Position numbers and translations under genes: made by a program. A stretch of DNA of 64,000 nucleotides, from assembly GCF_023634655.1 (NCBI RefSeq), contig NZ_JAMKMS010000023.1:1-64000 (forward strand), given 5' to 3'. Below are positions 32,551 through 42,459 of this stretch, piece after piece. Position 1 is the stretch's first letter; each line of letters begins with the position of its first letter. The notes below the pieces were generated by a model. That model had not been told where the DNA came from. It searched no databases and saw nothing but the letters and a program-made list of their open reading frames with translations. This DNA is from Vibrio methylphosphonaticus. Its GTDB lineage: Bacteria > Pseudomonadota > Gammaproteobacteria > Enterobacterales > Vibrionaceae.

Positions 32551-32556
32551 TGACCA

Positions 32557-32587
32557 TAAAAAAGCGCTCTGTATGAGCGCTTTTTCG
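32557..32587 (+). terminator. Terminator after ppa
   Basis: AAAAAGCGCTC/GAGCGCTTTTT stem with TGTAT loop and T run. Confidence 0.88.
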
Positions 32588-32658
32588 CAGTAGACGACTG
32601 AATACTGAAATAGCATTCTAGAGTCATTTCACACCGTCTCTTTCAGACAATCAACTTA

Positions 32659-33009
32659 TCAACGCTTTGCTCTAGATTGTTTTCCTCGCCAATATTCATC
32701 TAAAAACGTACGGCTAACATCTTGGCAAATCCCGTAATAAATTCTACCGTTCAACCCCAGAACAAATGGGTCCTGCTGACAATACTCATCTTTTCCTAAC
32801 GAGTACCCAGTTTGGTATTGCTTATACTGTTCACTACTTAACGATGGCGCATCCTGCTCCAACTCACTACGACTTTTAACAACATAGCCTTTCATCGCCC
32901 AAGCTTGACCAAATTCGTTCCATGCTTGATTGTCATCACTTGTTGGCGGCTGTAATTGAACACATCCTGCCATCAGTAGACCCAAAGCCATCACACTAAA
33001 ATTTTTCAT
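32659..33009 (-). CDS. DUF2799 family lipoprotein
   Basis: 116 aa from the ATG at 33009. The signal peptide ends in the lipobox LMAGC. The mature part has AWNEFGQAWAMKG, YQTGYSLGKDEYC and a C-terminal Cys-containing GICQDV segment, which I place in the DUF2799 (YfiL-like) group. Likely outer-membrane anchored; function unknown. It lies downstream of tamB on the same strand. Confidence 0.75.
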   Translation of the reverse strand: MKNFSVMALGLLMAGCVQLQPPTSDDNQAWNEFGQAWAMKGYVVKSRSELEQDAPSLSSEQYKQYQTGYSLGKDEYCQQDPFVLGLNGRIYYGICQDVSRTFLDEYWRGKQSRAKR

Positions 33010-33105
33010 GGCTGACCTCATGCAAACTAATCCGCTTACTCATTTGTCTCACGACTTATTAACTGTAGCAGCATATCACTCACATTGAACAACCAGCTAT
33101 TGTCA

Positions 33106-36100
33106 TCAATCAACTTCAAATTGATATAAGAAGACCACTGAACTATAGAGCCCCGACACCGCCTCAACATAGAAATCTTCAATAATACGATAGCGGACAG
33201 TAAATTCCCCCAGTGAGTTAAATATACCGACGCCATATTTGACCTGTAACCCCGGCAATACATAACCGCTAACGGTCACCTGAGAGTCATCGCCACTTCC
33301 TGCGGTATCGAGCTGTAGGTCTTGAACCCCAAATGCTTGCCCAATTTCACCAACTACCTTACCGCTTTTCGCTAAACTGAGACCAATAAGTGTCGTTGTC
33401 AGTGCATTCCCGCCAGTTTCGCCGTCAATATCTTGTCCTCGGAGCAAGTAAGACAGTGCATTAGCCTGTGGCATCGTTGGATCGGAAAATATCTCGATCT
33501 TAGGTTCTGTGGCCAGCCCCGTCACCTTGACCCCGGCCGTGACATCATCGGCGGTCGTATCTGGATTACGAATGGCTTTGATATTCACATAAGGCTGATC
33601 CACTGGCCCGGTCATCAAGATCTTACCTTCATCAATAAGAAGATCTTGACCAAAAGAGCTATAAGAACCATTTACGATATTTACTTCCCCTTGGATAAAT
33701 GGCCCTTTATCTTTTTGAGAGACATGAAGTTTACCGCGTAAATCACCCTTAAGACCAAAAGCAGACACGGTGAAGTCATTACCAATAGAGATGGAAATGT
33801 CAGTTTCGATATTGAAAGGCACCGGGATTGAATCATCGAGTGGTGTTAAGTCAGCATTAAGTATCACCTGATCACTCGACACCGCAACAGCGCTAGGTGG
33901 CAACTCTTCAACAACAATACGCCCCCATGGTAAGCCAATGCTGCCTGTGACTTTAGCTAGCTTTGGTGTCGCTTCAATGGTCATATCGGGCACCACTTTC
34001 ACTTTCACCATTGGCGGTACATCAACCTTTAATTCCTCAGCAAAGATTCGCAGTTTAGTTCGCCAGTCTTGTAGGTCTTGCCAATTACCATCACCGTTGA
34101 TCAACAGTTCACCGTCACTGGTTTGAATTTTTGCGTCAATCACACCATCATACCCATTGAGACTTAGTACCAAGCCTCCAGAGTCAACTTCTATCGGTGA
34201 TATGTCACCTTTAAGCGATAAGTCTTCTACCTTAAAGTCACCATAAAGTTGTGGATGTAAAGCATCACCTTTAATCTGAATCGTCGATGAAAGGTTGGCC
34301 TTCAGCTTGTTAAACTCCCCTACAATCGGTTGTAAGAAATCCAAATTAAAAGTAGAGAGGTTTAACTCGCCATCAATTTGCTTGTCCTCTGCGAGAACGT
34401 TAGGCAATGTGACCTTACCCGACAGGTCACCATTATCCGTGACATCGAGCAACCAAGAAGCATCCAACTGGTCATTAGCCAGGTTTGCTTTGAGTTCTAT
34501 TGACTCCCATCCAACCACAAGCGGGATTTCTAGCTCCTGTGTCACTTGTCCCTTAGGTAGCTTAAGGTCTACTTTCACTTCAGGTGAAGTTTCAGGTGCC
34601 CACTTTGCCCATACGGTGGCATTGGCCGATCCCTCTACGCGTGTTTGCTCTGGTATAAACGATTTAATTTGCTCAAAATTAAAGTTTTTCAGAGTCACCA
34701 AAGCCTCACCAGAAGCCCCAGCTTGAATATCTTTCTCTAAGCATATTCTTGATTCTGATTGCTTCCAGCAATGGGCACTGACATCGGCACGTTGCTTATC
34801 AATATCCACTTTAGCTTGAATCGGATTTTGCAGATCTACTGGCCCTTGCTCCGTTTCAAAGTGAGCGCTCGCTAACTCACCTGTCCAAATAAGACTAGGT
34901 TTATCAACTAGATTCCCGACTATTTTTAACTGAGCAGACAACAGTGTTGAAACTAAGTCTAAGTTCAGTTCATGTTTTGCTTGCGTCCCTTGCACAGTGA
35001 CATCTAACGAATCGACTTTTTGGTCTTGATACTGAATACCGGAAGCCTGCAAACGAAGATCGGCGTTAGCTTGCTCAATCGGCAATGGTTGCGCGGCACC
35101 AGAAAGCGATAATGTGTCGATACTTGCCTCTTGCTGCCATTTAGCCTGCTTTACCTGCACATCTAAACGAATATCGGGTTCTTGCATCTTACCTTTCAAG
35201 GCCACGGTGCCGACCAACAAGCCTTGTAGCTCTGGCACTGTCTTGGCGATATCAGGAAAGTCGATAGCAACATTCATATCCCAGTCACTATGCAAGCTGC
35301 CCTTTGCGTTCATGTTGTTAGGACCATGCGCCAATGACAAGCCATCGGTATTAATACTCAGCTTTCCTGTTCCTGATTGATCCGCAGCCTCTAGTTGCCC
35401 TTTCACCAATAACGGGTAATCACGTAAAACACCGACGATGTCGAGCTTAGGGACTTTCACTTGCCAGCCACCAGCTTCGGTCAATGCGCCTGAAGTCACG
35501 ATTTGCCCGCTGATGTCACCTTCGGCTTCTGGCCATTGCAGACCGGGCTGAATATGCGACAACATGATATCGGCTTTCCAATTGACTGGCGCTTCCCAAT
35601 TTGCCATCACCGCTCCCTGAATAGAGCCGCCAAGAGAATCGACCGTTAATGTTTCAAGGTTAATTTGCTTAAGGTCACCTTTACCTTGTAATTCAACATC
35701 AACATCCGGTATGGGTGTGCCTGATGCCTGTGTTTTTAACGCCACCTCGTAGCCTTCCAGTGACCCTTTGGCTTTAAGCTGATCAACAATGACCTGATAC
35801 TCGCTCTCGCCTTTCAAAGGCCACGCGGCCTTGCCCTTCGACAAAACAAGATCAAACGGTAATGTTGGCTCTAATGGCTGAATATCTCCAGACAAGACGG
35901 CGTCAATGACTCCTGAGAAATGACTATTCAATTGTAAATCGCCAACACTCCCTTTCGCGGTCAGGGCCAGTTTTTGCCCAGCAAGATCCGTTTCGTTTAG
36001 CTGCGCGTCCAAAACCAAATCAAGTGGGTAGTCTTTTATTAGCGCAACGTTGCCAGACAAAGAAGCATCAACCTGTGGCATCGCGAGTTCAAGACTTTCA

Positions 36101-36906
36101 ATATGAACATCATGCTTACCCGCGAAGCCTTGCAACCCAAGGTGATGGACAATTATCGGCTCTTCTTGCTGTAGGGTAAAATCGCGGATATCTAGACGAG
36201 TAATGTTAACGAATAGAGGGATAAGAACTTCTGGTAACTCAATCGCGCGAGCAGGCTCTTCTGTCGAGGTTTCAACGGCGACAGTGGAACGCTCTGCCGA
36301 GGTTTCGTTCTTAGCTGTAGTCTCTGATTTATCTGGTGTCAGAGGTAAAGCAACGGTCGGTGTCGCCAACAGCGTTTTACCAATAGATAGCTTTGAACCG
36401 GTCATAGACAGCGATGTGGTAAAGCGCTCCCAGCTGACTTTGGTACCCAAAATATCCAAATTAATATTGGCAAGGTTCACCTTACCGATTGCGATTGGGA
36501 TGGGGGTCGATACGCTGGTGAGCGGCTCTGAGGGTTCAGGAGAAGGCTCACTCGGCGCGATTTCAGGCATTGAAAAGTCTAACCCCTGAATCGCCAGTTC
36601 ATTAACGCACACTCTAGGGTCACTGAGACAATTGAGATCAACCGCCAGTGTCAATGAATCCGCAGCTAAGTCGATAAACAGAGATTCATCTTTAAACGCC
36701 ACATTGTTTAAAGTAAAGCGAGGAAACAGCGCCCCCTTAGTTGACTCAACTTTAAGCTCTGGTAGCGCTTGGTTTGCTCCCCATAAAATTGCGTTTAATC
36801 CAGTATTAGTAAACAGAGCAAAGGCAAGCGTTGCTAATAGGAGCGTCAGTATTAATACGAACGTCACAGACAACCACTTTGTTACTCGCCAAACTTTTAT
36901 CATCAT
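33106..36906 (-). CDS. tamB: Translocation and assembly module inner-membrane protein TamB
   Basis: 1266 aa. An N-terminal signal anchor (residues about 12-32) is followed by a very long beta-rich periplasmic region and the C-terminal DUF490 domain (GEVNIVNGSYSSFGQDLLIDEGKI, then a terminal beta-barrel-like tail ending YQFEVD). TamB bridges the periplasm as a lipid-conducting groove and works with TamA in outer-membrane protein insertion and phospholipid transport. It overlaps the tamA stop by 4 bp. Confidence 0.95.
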   Translation of the reverse strand: MMIKVWRVTKWLSVTFVLILTLLLATLAFALFTNTGLNAILWGANQALPELKVESTKGALFPRFTLNNVAFKDESLFIDLAADSLTLAVDLNCLSDPRVCVNELAIQGLDFSMPEIAPSEPSPEPSEPLTSVSTPIPIAIGKVNLANINLDILGTKVSWERFTTSLSMTGSKLSIGKTLLATPTVALPLTPDKSETTAKNETSAERSTVAVETSTEEPARAIELPEVLIPLFVNITRLDIRDFTLQQEEPIIVHHLGLQGFAGKHDVHIESLELAMPQVDASLSGNVALIKDYPLDLVLDAQLNETDLAGQKLALTAKGSVGDLQLNSHFSGVIDAVLSGDIQPLEPTLPFDLVLSKGKAAWPLKGESEYQVIVDQLKAKGSLEGYEVALKTQASGTPIPDVDVELQGKGDLKQINLETLTVDSLGGSIQGAVMANWEAPVNWKADIMLSHIQPGLQWPEAEGDISGQIVTSGALTEAGGWQVKVPKLDIVGVLRDYPLLVKGQLEAADQSGTGKLSINTDGLSLAHGPNNMNAKGSLHSDWDMNVAIDFPDIAKTVPELQGLLVGTVALKGKMQEPDIRLDVQVKQAKWQQEASIDTLSLSGAAQPLPIEQANADLRLQASGIQYQDQKVDSLDVTVQGTQAKHELNLDLVSTLLSAQLKIVGNLVDKPSLIWTGELASAHFETEQGPVDLQNPIQAKVDIDKQRADVSAHCWKQSESRICLEKDIQAGASGEALVTLKNFNFEQIKSFIPEQTRVEGSANATVWAKWAPETSPEVKVDLKLPKGQVTQELEIPLVVGWESIELKANLANDQLDASWLLDVTDNGDLSGKVTLPNVLAEDKQIDGELNLSTFNLDFLQPIVGEFNKLKANLSSTIQIKGDALHPQLYGDFKVEDLSLKGDISPIEVDSGGLVLSLNGYDGVIDAKIQTSDGELLINGDGNWQDLQDWRTKLRIFAEELKVDVPPMVKVKVVPDMTIEATPKLAKVTGSIGLPWGRIVVEELPPSAVAVSSDQVILNADLTPLDDSIPVPFNIETDISISIGNDFTVSAFGLKGDLRGKLHVSQKDKGPFIQGEVNIVNGSYSSFGQDLLIDEGKILMTGPVDQPYVNIKAIRNPDTTADDVTAGVKVTGLATEPKIEIFSDPTMPQANALSYLLRGQDIDGETGGNALTTTLIGLSLAKSGKVVGEIGQAFGVQDLQLDTAGSGDDSQVTVSGYVLPGLQVKYGVGIFNSLGEFTVRYRIIEDFYVEAVSGLYSSVVFLYQFEVD

Positions 36907-38618
36907 AACTCTGGCCCTAAACTAAAGTGGATTCGCCATTCTGCTTCTGGCTTTTGGTCTAGCCCCTTGGCAAAATCGAATTTAATAGGCCCAACAGGTG
37001 ATACCCAACGTATCCCAACGCCTGCACCACGCTTCCAAACTGGTGTATCGTCAAAGGCATCACCTACATCAAAGAACGTTGCCGCCCACCAGTTATTGTA
37101 TATACGGTACTGATATTCAAGCGTACTGGTCGCCAAATATTGACCACCAGTCTTAATTCCCGCGGTATCAACAGGAGAAATACTTTCGTAGTCATAACCT
37201 CTAATGCTATTGTCACCACCCGCGTAGAAACGCAAAGATGGCGATAGTTTTGAAGGGTCATCGGCAATATTGGCACCGACATCAACCTTAAATAGACCAC
37301 GATGGTTTTCGCCGATACTGCTGATCCATGTTGAGGTTCCTCGCACCCTGAACACGGAGGTTTCTGATAACGCCCGCTTGTCGCCGACCTCAAACATAAT
37401 GGTTTGTTTATTACCACTCATCGGTAATACGCCACCGCGCGACACAACGCGCGAATAAGAAAGGCCCGGCAAAACAAACTGACCAACATCACCTTCTAAA
37501 TTACGCTCATAGTCTTCAACTAAATACCGAATATATGCGGTGCGGTGCCAACCACTATCGAGCACCCAATGCCGTTCAAAACCCAAATTAGATTCTAGAG
37601 TCTTTTTATCGGTTCGATTAACGTTTTTCAGTCCATACTGAATCACGTAATAATCTCTCAAAACATCATCTAGTGGGATTTTATAGGCTGCCGTGACCTG
37701 TTGCTCTGGGATAGAAAGATCAAGACTGGTATTGAAGCTGTGGCCACGAGAGTTAATCCATGGCTTTTTCCATTTAAACTTAACCTTAGCTCCGACATCG
37801 GTTGAATAGCCCAAACCTGTTTCAAACTGATTTCTAACCTGTGGCGCTAATGACACCTTCATCGGTAACTCACGACCATTGCCGACTTGCTCCAAATCGG
37901 GCTCAACAAAAACAGAGGAAAACCATTCAGTGTTGGATAAACCTTGGTTAAATTCGCCAACTTTCCCCACTTGATAATAATCACCGCTTTTATATGGTTG
38001 CAGCGATTGCACGCGATCAATATCAATCTGGCTGCCTGTTATGGTTGACGAACCAAATTTATAACGAATACCACTATCAAAGTGTAACCGAACAAATGCT
38101 TGATTCAGCTCAGGAACAACCTCAAGCCGACTCAGTGTAAACGCCCCATCAAAATAGCCTTTTTGTAACGCCAAATTACGAATACTCGACTTCAAAGTGT
38201 CATATTCGCCTTGATTGAGAACCTTACCTTCTTTAACTGGCGTCACCCGAATCAAACGCAAAAAGTCTGCGTCTTCTTTCGCCTCACCACTAAGTTCAAC
38301 ATCCACCAGTTTAATCCGCATCGGTTGCCCTGGCGTCACCTCCACCATTAGTTCATCTTGCTGCTCGTTGGTGGAGAATTTAATATCGGCATGGTAATAC
38401 CCTAACGCATTCAGCGCTGAGTTAATTTCTTTAGTAATGCGGGATTGAAAACGTAGCGAAGTAGAGTATTCGCTAGGGGAGATAGCAGATACGTACGCAT
38501 CCACATTATCTTTTAACGGGCCGCTCAATCCTTTGATGTTCAAATCGATGTCTTCAGCAGCCATGAGAGACATTGAAGCGATCATGAACATTAGCGGTGG
38601 AAAAACTCTCTTTATCAT
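36903..38618 (-). CDS. tamA: Translocation and assembly module outer-membrane protein TamA
   Basis: 571 aa, an Omp85-family barrel. A signal peptide, three POTRA domains (about residues 25-260) and a C-terminal 16-strand barrel with GGDNSIRGYDYESISP (L6 lid VRGY-like motif) and a C-terminal strand ending HFSLGPEL. It works with TamB encoded directly downstream with ATGA overlap. Confidence 0.95.
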   Translation of the reverse strand: MIKRVFPPLMFMIASMSLMAAEDIDLNIKGLSGPLKDNVDAYVSAISPSEYSTSLRFQSRITKEINSALNALGYYHADIKFSTNEQQDELMVEVTPGQPMRIKLVDVELSGEAKEDADFLRLIRVTPVKEGKVLNQGEYDTLKSSIRNLALQKGYFDGAFTLSRLEVVPELNQAFVRLHFDSGIRYKFGSSTITGSQIDIDRVQSLQPYKSGDYYQVGKVGEFNQGLSNTEWFSSVFVEPDLEQVGNGRELPMKVSLAPQVRNQFETGLGYSTDVGAKVKFKWKKPWINSRGHSFNTSLDLSIPEQQVTAAYKIPLDDVLRDYYVIQYGLKNVNRTDKKTLESNLGFERHWVLDSGWHRTAYIRYLVEDYERNLEGDVGQFVLPGLSYSRVVSRGGVLPMSGNKQTIMFEVGDKRALSETSVFRVRGTSTWISSIGENHRGLFKVDVGANIADDPSKLSPSLRFYAGGDNSIRGYDYESISPVDTAGIKTGGQYLATSTLEYQYRIYNNWWAATFFDVGDAFDDTPVWKRGAGVGIRWVSPVGPIKFDFAKGLDQKPEAEWRIHFSLGPEL

Positions 38619-38784
38619 GCTTTATTGTCGAGACTGAAATTCACTATTTTTGTTATTACATTAAATGATAACCTTGTTCAATTTGTAAGTCTGTATTTAA
38701 CAACTCATACCCATAGAAAATATCATTTTTTATACAATATTTCGTCACCTACACTGCTTATAGCCGACTAAAAAAGGAATCCCC

Positions 38785-39405
38785 ATGCGAAAAACGGACA
38801 TGATTTCAGAAGCAGAAGCGCTTCCCGGTAGAGAAAACGCCATCGCCACAATGGAGCCTCACTTTATATTCCACAATGATGTCACCGCTCCTTTAGCTGA
38901 GAATGAAGAAAGTATTATAGTTGGCTTAGGCTGCTTTTGGGGGGCTGAGCGTGTTTTTTGGCAACTACCCGGGATCACAACAACCTCCGTTGGCTACGCG
39001 GGTGGCTATACACCTAACCCAACTTACGAAGAAGTCTGTTCAGGTATGACTGGACACACTGAGGTTGTGCGTATTGTCTATAACATCACGCGCACTACTC
39101 TCACTGATCTTCTCAAAGTTTTTTGGGAAAAGCACGATCCGACCCAAGGAATGCGTCAAGGTAATGATGTCGGTACGCAGTATCGCTCTGCCATCTATTG
39201 CAATGATGACCAGCAGTTAGCATTGGCGCAAACCACTAAACAACAGTTTCAGCGCGCGCTAGGAGATAAAGGTGATATTCAAACCGAGATTAAACTCTCT
39301 AACCAGTACTATTTTGCTGAAGTCTACCACCAGCAATATTTAGCTAAGAATCCGAATGGCTATTGCGGCATAGGCGGAACTGGCGTTTGCTTCCCTCCTC
39401 AATAA
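38785..39405 (+). CDS. msrA: Peptide methionine sulfoxide reductase MsrA
   Basis: 206 aa. The catalytic cysteine is in GLGCFWGAERVFW, followed by SVGYAGGYTPNPTYEEVCSG and HDPTQGMRQGNDVGTQYRS. C-terminal GYCGIGGTGVCFP carries the resolving cysteines. It repairs Met-S-sulfoxide. AAGGAA precedes the ATG; divergent from tamA as in E. coli. Confidence 0.95.
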   Translation: MRKTDMISEAEALPGRENAIATMEPHFIFHNDVTAPLAENEESIIVGLGCFWGAERVFWQLPGITTTSVGYAGGYTPNPTYEEVCSGMTGHTEVVRIVYNITRTTLTDLLKVFWEKHDPTQGMRQGNDVGTQYRSAIYCNDDQQLALAQTTKQQFQRALGDKGDIQTEIKLSNQYYFAEVYHQQYLAKNPNGYCGIGGTGVCFPPQ

Positions 39406-39450
39406 CAATATGCTGTGCATGCTAGATATAGTGCACATGCTAAGTGAGAA

Positions 39451-39488
39451 CAAAAAAATGCCCCAGACAAGTCTGAGGCATTTTTTGT
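39451..39488. terminator. Bidirectional terminator between msrA and ytfK
   Basis: AAAAAATGCC/GGCATTTTTT with an inner CAGAC/GTCTG stem, between convergent genes. Confidence 0.88.
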
Positions 39489-39501
39489 TTGGTTGGACTG
39501 C

Positions 39502-39702
39502 TTATATCGCTAAAGCAGCAATCTCACCGTTAATCTCTTTGAACGCATCCAGTTTACGTCGATCTTCCATCCCCGGAAGTAGTACCTTGCCATTGTCGAA
39601 CATAAACAATCCAAGCCCAGCAATAAAAAATTGCCCTTTGAATAACGTTTTTACAAACTTTGCGATCTGTTTCGGACGATAAACCGTAAATTTTTTTAGC
39701 AT
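39502..39702 (-). CDS. ytfK: YtfK, DUF1107 stress protein
   Basis: 66 aa, MLKKFTVYRPKQIAKFVKTL then FKGQFFIAGLGLFMFDNGKVLLP, matching E. coli YtfK ([21 protein letters not shown]...FDKGKILIP). In E. coli YtfK promotes (p)ppGpp accumulation through SpoT under phosphate or fatty-acid starvation. It keeps the msrA/tam neighbourhood known from enterobacteria. Confidence 0.85.
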   Translation of the reverse strand: MLKKFTVYRPKQIAKFVKTLFKGQFFIAGLGLFMFDNGKVLLPGMEDRRKLDAFKEINGEIAALAI

Positions 39703-39982
39703 AACCTAACCTCAATATCCATTTGAGTAAATGTCGTCTTGCACCGCTTTTTTGCCGTGCCTCGCAATATCTTTTGCGTCTGTTGACAAGTATACCTGAA
39801 CTTTCGCATTAGACAAAATGAAATTAACATCTTTGCAACAAGTTATAAATCACTGTTATGCTTGTAATGATTTTATCAAGTTACGTACACATCTTGGCCA
39901 AATCGACAGCTACAAGTTGTAGTTAACCTGAGGTTCACCTATGGTTATCGCGATTATCAAATAATAATATGGAAATATCACA

Positions 39983-40534
39983 ATGAAACTAAAGTCTCTC
40001 CTATCTTTAACATTACTTTGCCTACCAACACTCGCATTCGCGACCAACGTTCAAGTTGGCTCAGCTGCTCGCTCTGTCTCCGTCGATGCTCACGGTGAAC
40101 TTTTACTAGAAGGCGACACCATTAATTATAGCGCTTGGAAAAGCGCACAAATGCTCGGGAAAGTACGCGTTATCCAAGCGATAGCAGGGCGCAGTAGCTC
40201 TAAAAAAATGAATGCCCCGCTTATGGCAGCCATTACAGCTGAAAAATTCCCAGAAGACAGCTATCAAACAACAACGGTTATCAATCAAGATGATGCGATG
40301 TGGGGTACGGGGTCATTTGTAAAATCATCGGCAGAAGACAGCAAAAAAGAATTCCCTTGGTCATCCATGGTGCTTGACGAACATGGTCTTGTGGCAAATG
40401 CATGGCAATTAGAAGCCGAAAGCTCGGCTATTATTGTGCAAGATAAATCAGGGAAAGTCCTATTCGTCAAAGAAGGGGTGTTAAGTGACGATGAGCTGAA
40501 CACGGTACTAGAGCTAATCAAGCAAAATCTATAA
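39983..40534 (+). CDS. ytfJ: YtfJ family periplasmic protein
   Basis: 183 aa with a signal peptide ending LPTLAFA. KVRVIQAIAGRSSSKKMNAPL, YQTTTVINQDDA and the C-terminal SSAIIVQDKSGKVLFVKEG are typical of the YtfJ group, which has a thioredoxin-like fold without the CxxC site. Function unknown. The 280-bp space before it, between ytfK and ytfJ, shows no gene. Confidence 0.85.
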   Translation: MKLKSLLSLTLLCLPTLAFATNVQVGSAARSVSVDAHGELLLEGDTINYSAWKSAQMLGKVRVIQAIAGRSSSKKMNAPLMAAITAEKFPEDSYQTTTVINQDDAMWGTGSFVKSSAEDSKKEFPWSSMVLDEHGLVANAWQLEAESSAIIVQDKSGKVLFVKEGVLSDDELNTVLELIKQNL

Positions 40535-40619
40535 ATTTCCCCATACGGCAAGGGAGTTGCATTCTCCCTTGCTAGTTCCCTATCAAATAAACCTTGCCAT
40601 TCATCTGGAAAAAAAATTT

Positions 40620-40640
40620 GATTGTTATACTATAACAATC
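40620..40640. promoter_or_regulatory. Zur box upstream of the zinc-uptake operon
   Basis: GATTGTTATA, one central C, then TATAACAATC: a perfect 10-bp inverted repeat matching the Zur consensus GTTATA-N-TATAAC core. It lies 16 bp upstream of the first gene's start, so zinc-loaded Zur should block the operon. Confidence 0.88.
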
Positions 40641-40656
40641 AAATTTAAAGAGAAGA

Positions 40657-40959
40657 GTGCCTGTCGTGTTACGAACCCATGCTGCTACACCAGGTACAAC
40701 CTTGTATCATGCTCTCGCATTGGCTTTCCTTCTACTCGCTATTAATTTTATCTCCATCGAGCATCACTACGACACACATAGTGATCATCAACATCACCAC
40801 TGTGCGCTTTATGGCAAAGGCTCACACTCTATTCTGACCTCTAGCTTAACGATTCCAACTCCAACATTTGCTCCGGATACCACCACTTCCTCTTTCAATG
40901 AAGTGGCCAACCAACCGCCTTTATCTGTGACGGCTCGCTCTCCCCCGATGATCGGTTAA
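40657..40959 (+). CDS. DUF2607 small protein, first gene of zinc operon
   Basis: 100 aa with a hydrophobic N-terminal segment (ALALAFLLLAINFI) followed by a His cluster (EHHYDTHSDHQHHHCALYG) and a Pro/Thr-rich tail. The start is GTG at 40657 or GTG at 40666; AAAGAGAAG suits the second about as well. The His cluster suggests periplasmic zinc handling. It is first after the Zur box and so co-regulated with zrgA. Confidence 0.75.
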   Translation: MPVVLRTHAATPGTTLYHALALAFLLLAINFISIEHHYDTHSDHQHHHCALYGKGSHSILTSSLTIPTPTFAPDTTTSSFNEVANQPPLSVTARSPPMIG

Positions 40960-41007
40960 CGTATACATCCCCATTTTTACTCAATATTTTATTTATTAGG
41001 AATCACC

Positions 41008-41706
41008 ATGAAATTACGTATGACTTTACTCGCCACTATCATCGCTTCCCCTATTGCTGTCGCAAATGACGAGTTTCGTCAACATGAGGCTCATGTCCAT
41101 GGACAAGTAGCGATGAATATTGCTCAAGATGGCCAAGATTTGTTATTTGAAATTACAGCACCAGGCGCCGATGTTGTTGGATTCGAGCATAGTGCGAAAA
41201 ACGAAGCCGAGAAACAGGCAATTGCTGACGCTGAAGCCTTATTGGCACAACCAAGCAAGATTTTTACGTTACCAAGCTCACTCGGCTGTACACTCGTTGA
41301 TACTCATATTGAACACGGGCTAGGCGGCCATGATGACCACGATCATGAGAAACACGCTGAACATGATGGCCATGACGACCATGACCACGAGAAACACGCT
41401 GAACACGATGGCCATGACGACCATGACCATGAGAAACACGCTGAACATGATGGCCATGACGACCATGACCATGAGAAACACGCTGAACATGACGACCACG
41501 ACCACGACCACGACCACGATGATGGACACGGTGAGTTTACCGTGCAATACCAATTTAGTTGTTCAAACCTGTCTGATCTCTCAACAATTGAAACCCAGTG
41601 GTTTACTCACTTCCCATCAACTGAGAAAGTATCCGTTAACCTATTAACCGACAACGCTCAATCTGCTAGTGAGCTCAACTCAACGTCAACCACGATCCAA
41701 TTTTAA
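41008..41706 (+). CDS. zrgA: Zinc uptake protein ZrgA (DUF2796), His-rich
   Basis: 232 aa. Signal peptide to about residue 20, then FRQHEAHVHGQVAMNIAQDG, a domain ending GFEHSAKNEAEKQAI, and a His/Asp-rich region made of four tandem 14-residue units and a DHDHDHDHD run (residues about 107-172). A closing domain follows. The Zrg system is a Zur-repressed zinc importer described in Vibrio cholerae. The periplasmic His region would collect zinc for the ABC genes downstream. Confidence 0.88.
   Translation: MKLRMTLLATIIASPIAVANDEFRQHEAHVHGQVAMNIAQDGQDLLFEITAPGADVVGFEHSAKNEAEKQAIADAEALLAQPSKIFTLPSSLGCTLVDTHIEHGLGGHDDHDHEKHAEHDGHDDHDHEKHAEHDGHDDHDHEKHAEHDGHDDHDHEKHAEHDDHDHDHDHDDGHGEFTVQYQFSCSNLSDLSTIETQWFTHFPSTEKVSVNLLTDNAQSASELNSTSTTIQF
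41326..41493 (+). repeat. Four tandem 42-bp repeats coding GHDDHDHEKHAEHD
   Basis: Four in-frame units within zrgA, nearly identical at DNA level and followed by a CAC/GAC run. Such repeats change copy number by slippage. The artificial antisense frames they open are not genes. Confidence 0.9.
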
Positions 41707-41769
41707 CGAATTCGACTCGTTTAACTGCTGCCCTGAGCTTTCGCTCGGGGCATATTTAGTGAGGCCTTT

Positions 41770-42459
41770 ATGACGAATGTAATTGAGCTCAGCAATGTTT
41801 CTTTTTGCTGGCAAAAAAACCAACCACCCACCATAGAGATTCCAAAGCTCGTCATTGAGCAAGGTGAACATTTATTCTTAAAAGGGCCAAGTGGCAGTGG
41901 AAAGTCGACACTACTAAGCCTACTGACAGGTATTAATACCGCCGATTCAGGTGAGGTTAAAGCACTAGGGCAATCCTTGACCGAGCTGCCATCGCGACAC
42001 AGAGACCGTTTTCGAGCAGACCATATTGGTTATATTTTTCAACAATTTAATCTAATCCCTTATCTGTCAGTCATTGATAATGTCACACTGCCTTGTGAGT
42101 TTTCCCAACATCGCCGTAATAAAGTTTCAGGCACACTCCAAGACGAGGCTAAGCACTTACTACAACAGTTGCACCTTGACTCACAACTATGGATGAAGCC
42201 TGTTGTTGAACTGAGTATCGGCCAACAGCAAAGAGTGGCGGCAGCACGCGCTTTGATCGGACAACCAGAAATTCTCATTGCGGATGAACCCACGTCCGCA
42301 CTCGACCATGATAATCGCGAAGCCTTCATCACACTCTTAATGGAGCAAGCAAATCAGGCCAACTCAACCATGGTATTCGTTAGTCACGATCCAAGTTTAG
42401 AGCCGCTGTTTAGCCGCAGTGCCAATTTAACTGTTTTAAATCAGGCGAGGTCATCATGA
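41770..42459 (+). CDS. ABC transporter ATPase of zinc operon
   Basis: 229 aa. Walker A GPSGSGKST, Q-loop YIFQQFNLIPYLSV, signature LSIGQQQRVAAARAL (an unusual LSIGQ in place of LSGGQ), Walker B ILIADEPTSALD and H-loop VFVSHD. It is of the LolD/MacB type that energises FtsX-like permeases. It overlaps the permease start (ATGA). By position it is the ATPase of the Zrg system. Confidence 0.88.
   Translation: MTNVIELSNVSFCWQKNQPPTIEIPKLVIEQGEHLFLKGPSGSGKSTLLSLLTGINTADSGEVKALGQSLTELPSRHRDRFRADHIGYIFQQFNLIPYLSVIDNVTLPCEFSQHRRNKVSGTLQDEAKHLLQQLHLDSQLWMKPVVELSIGQQQRVAAARALIGQPEILIADEPTSALDHDNREAFITLLMEQANQANSTMVFVSHDPSLEPLFSRSANLTVLNQARSS

Noticed and set aside
41320..41647. Long alternative frames across the zrgA repeats
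   Set aside because: Methionine/threonine- or valine-rich low-complexity translations produced by the tandem His repeat read in other frames; no ribosome-binding sites.
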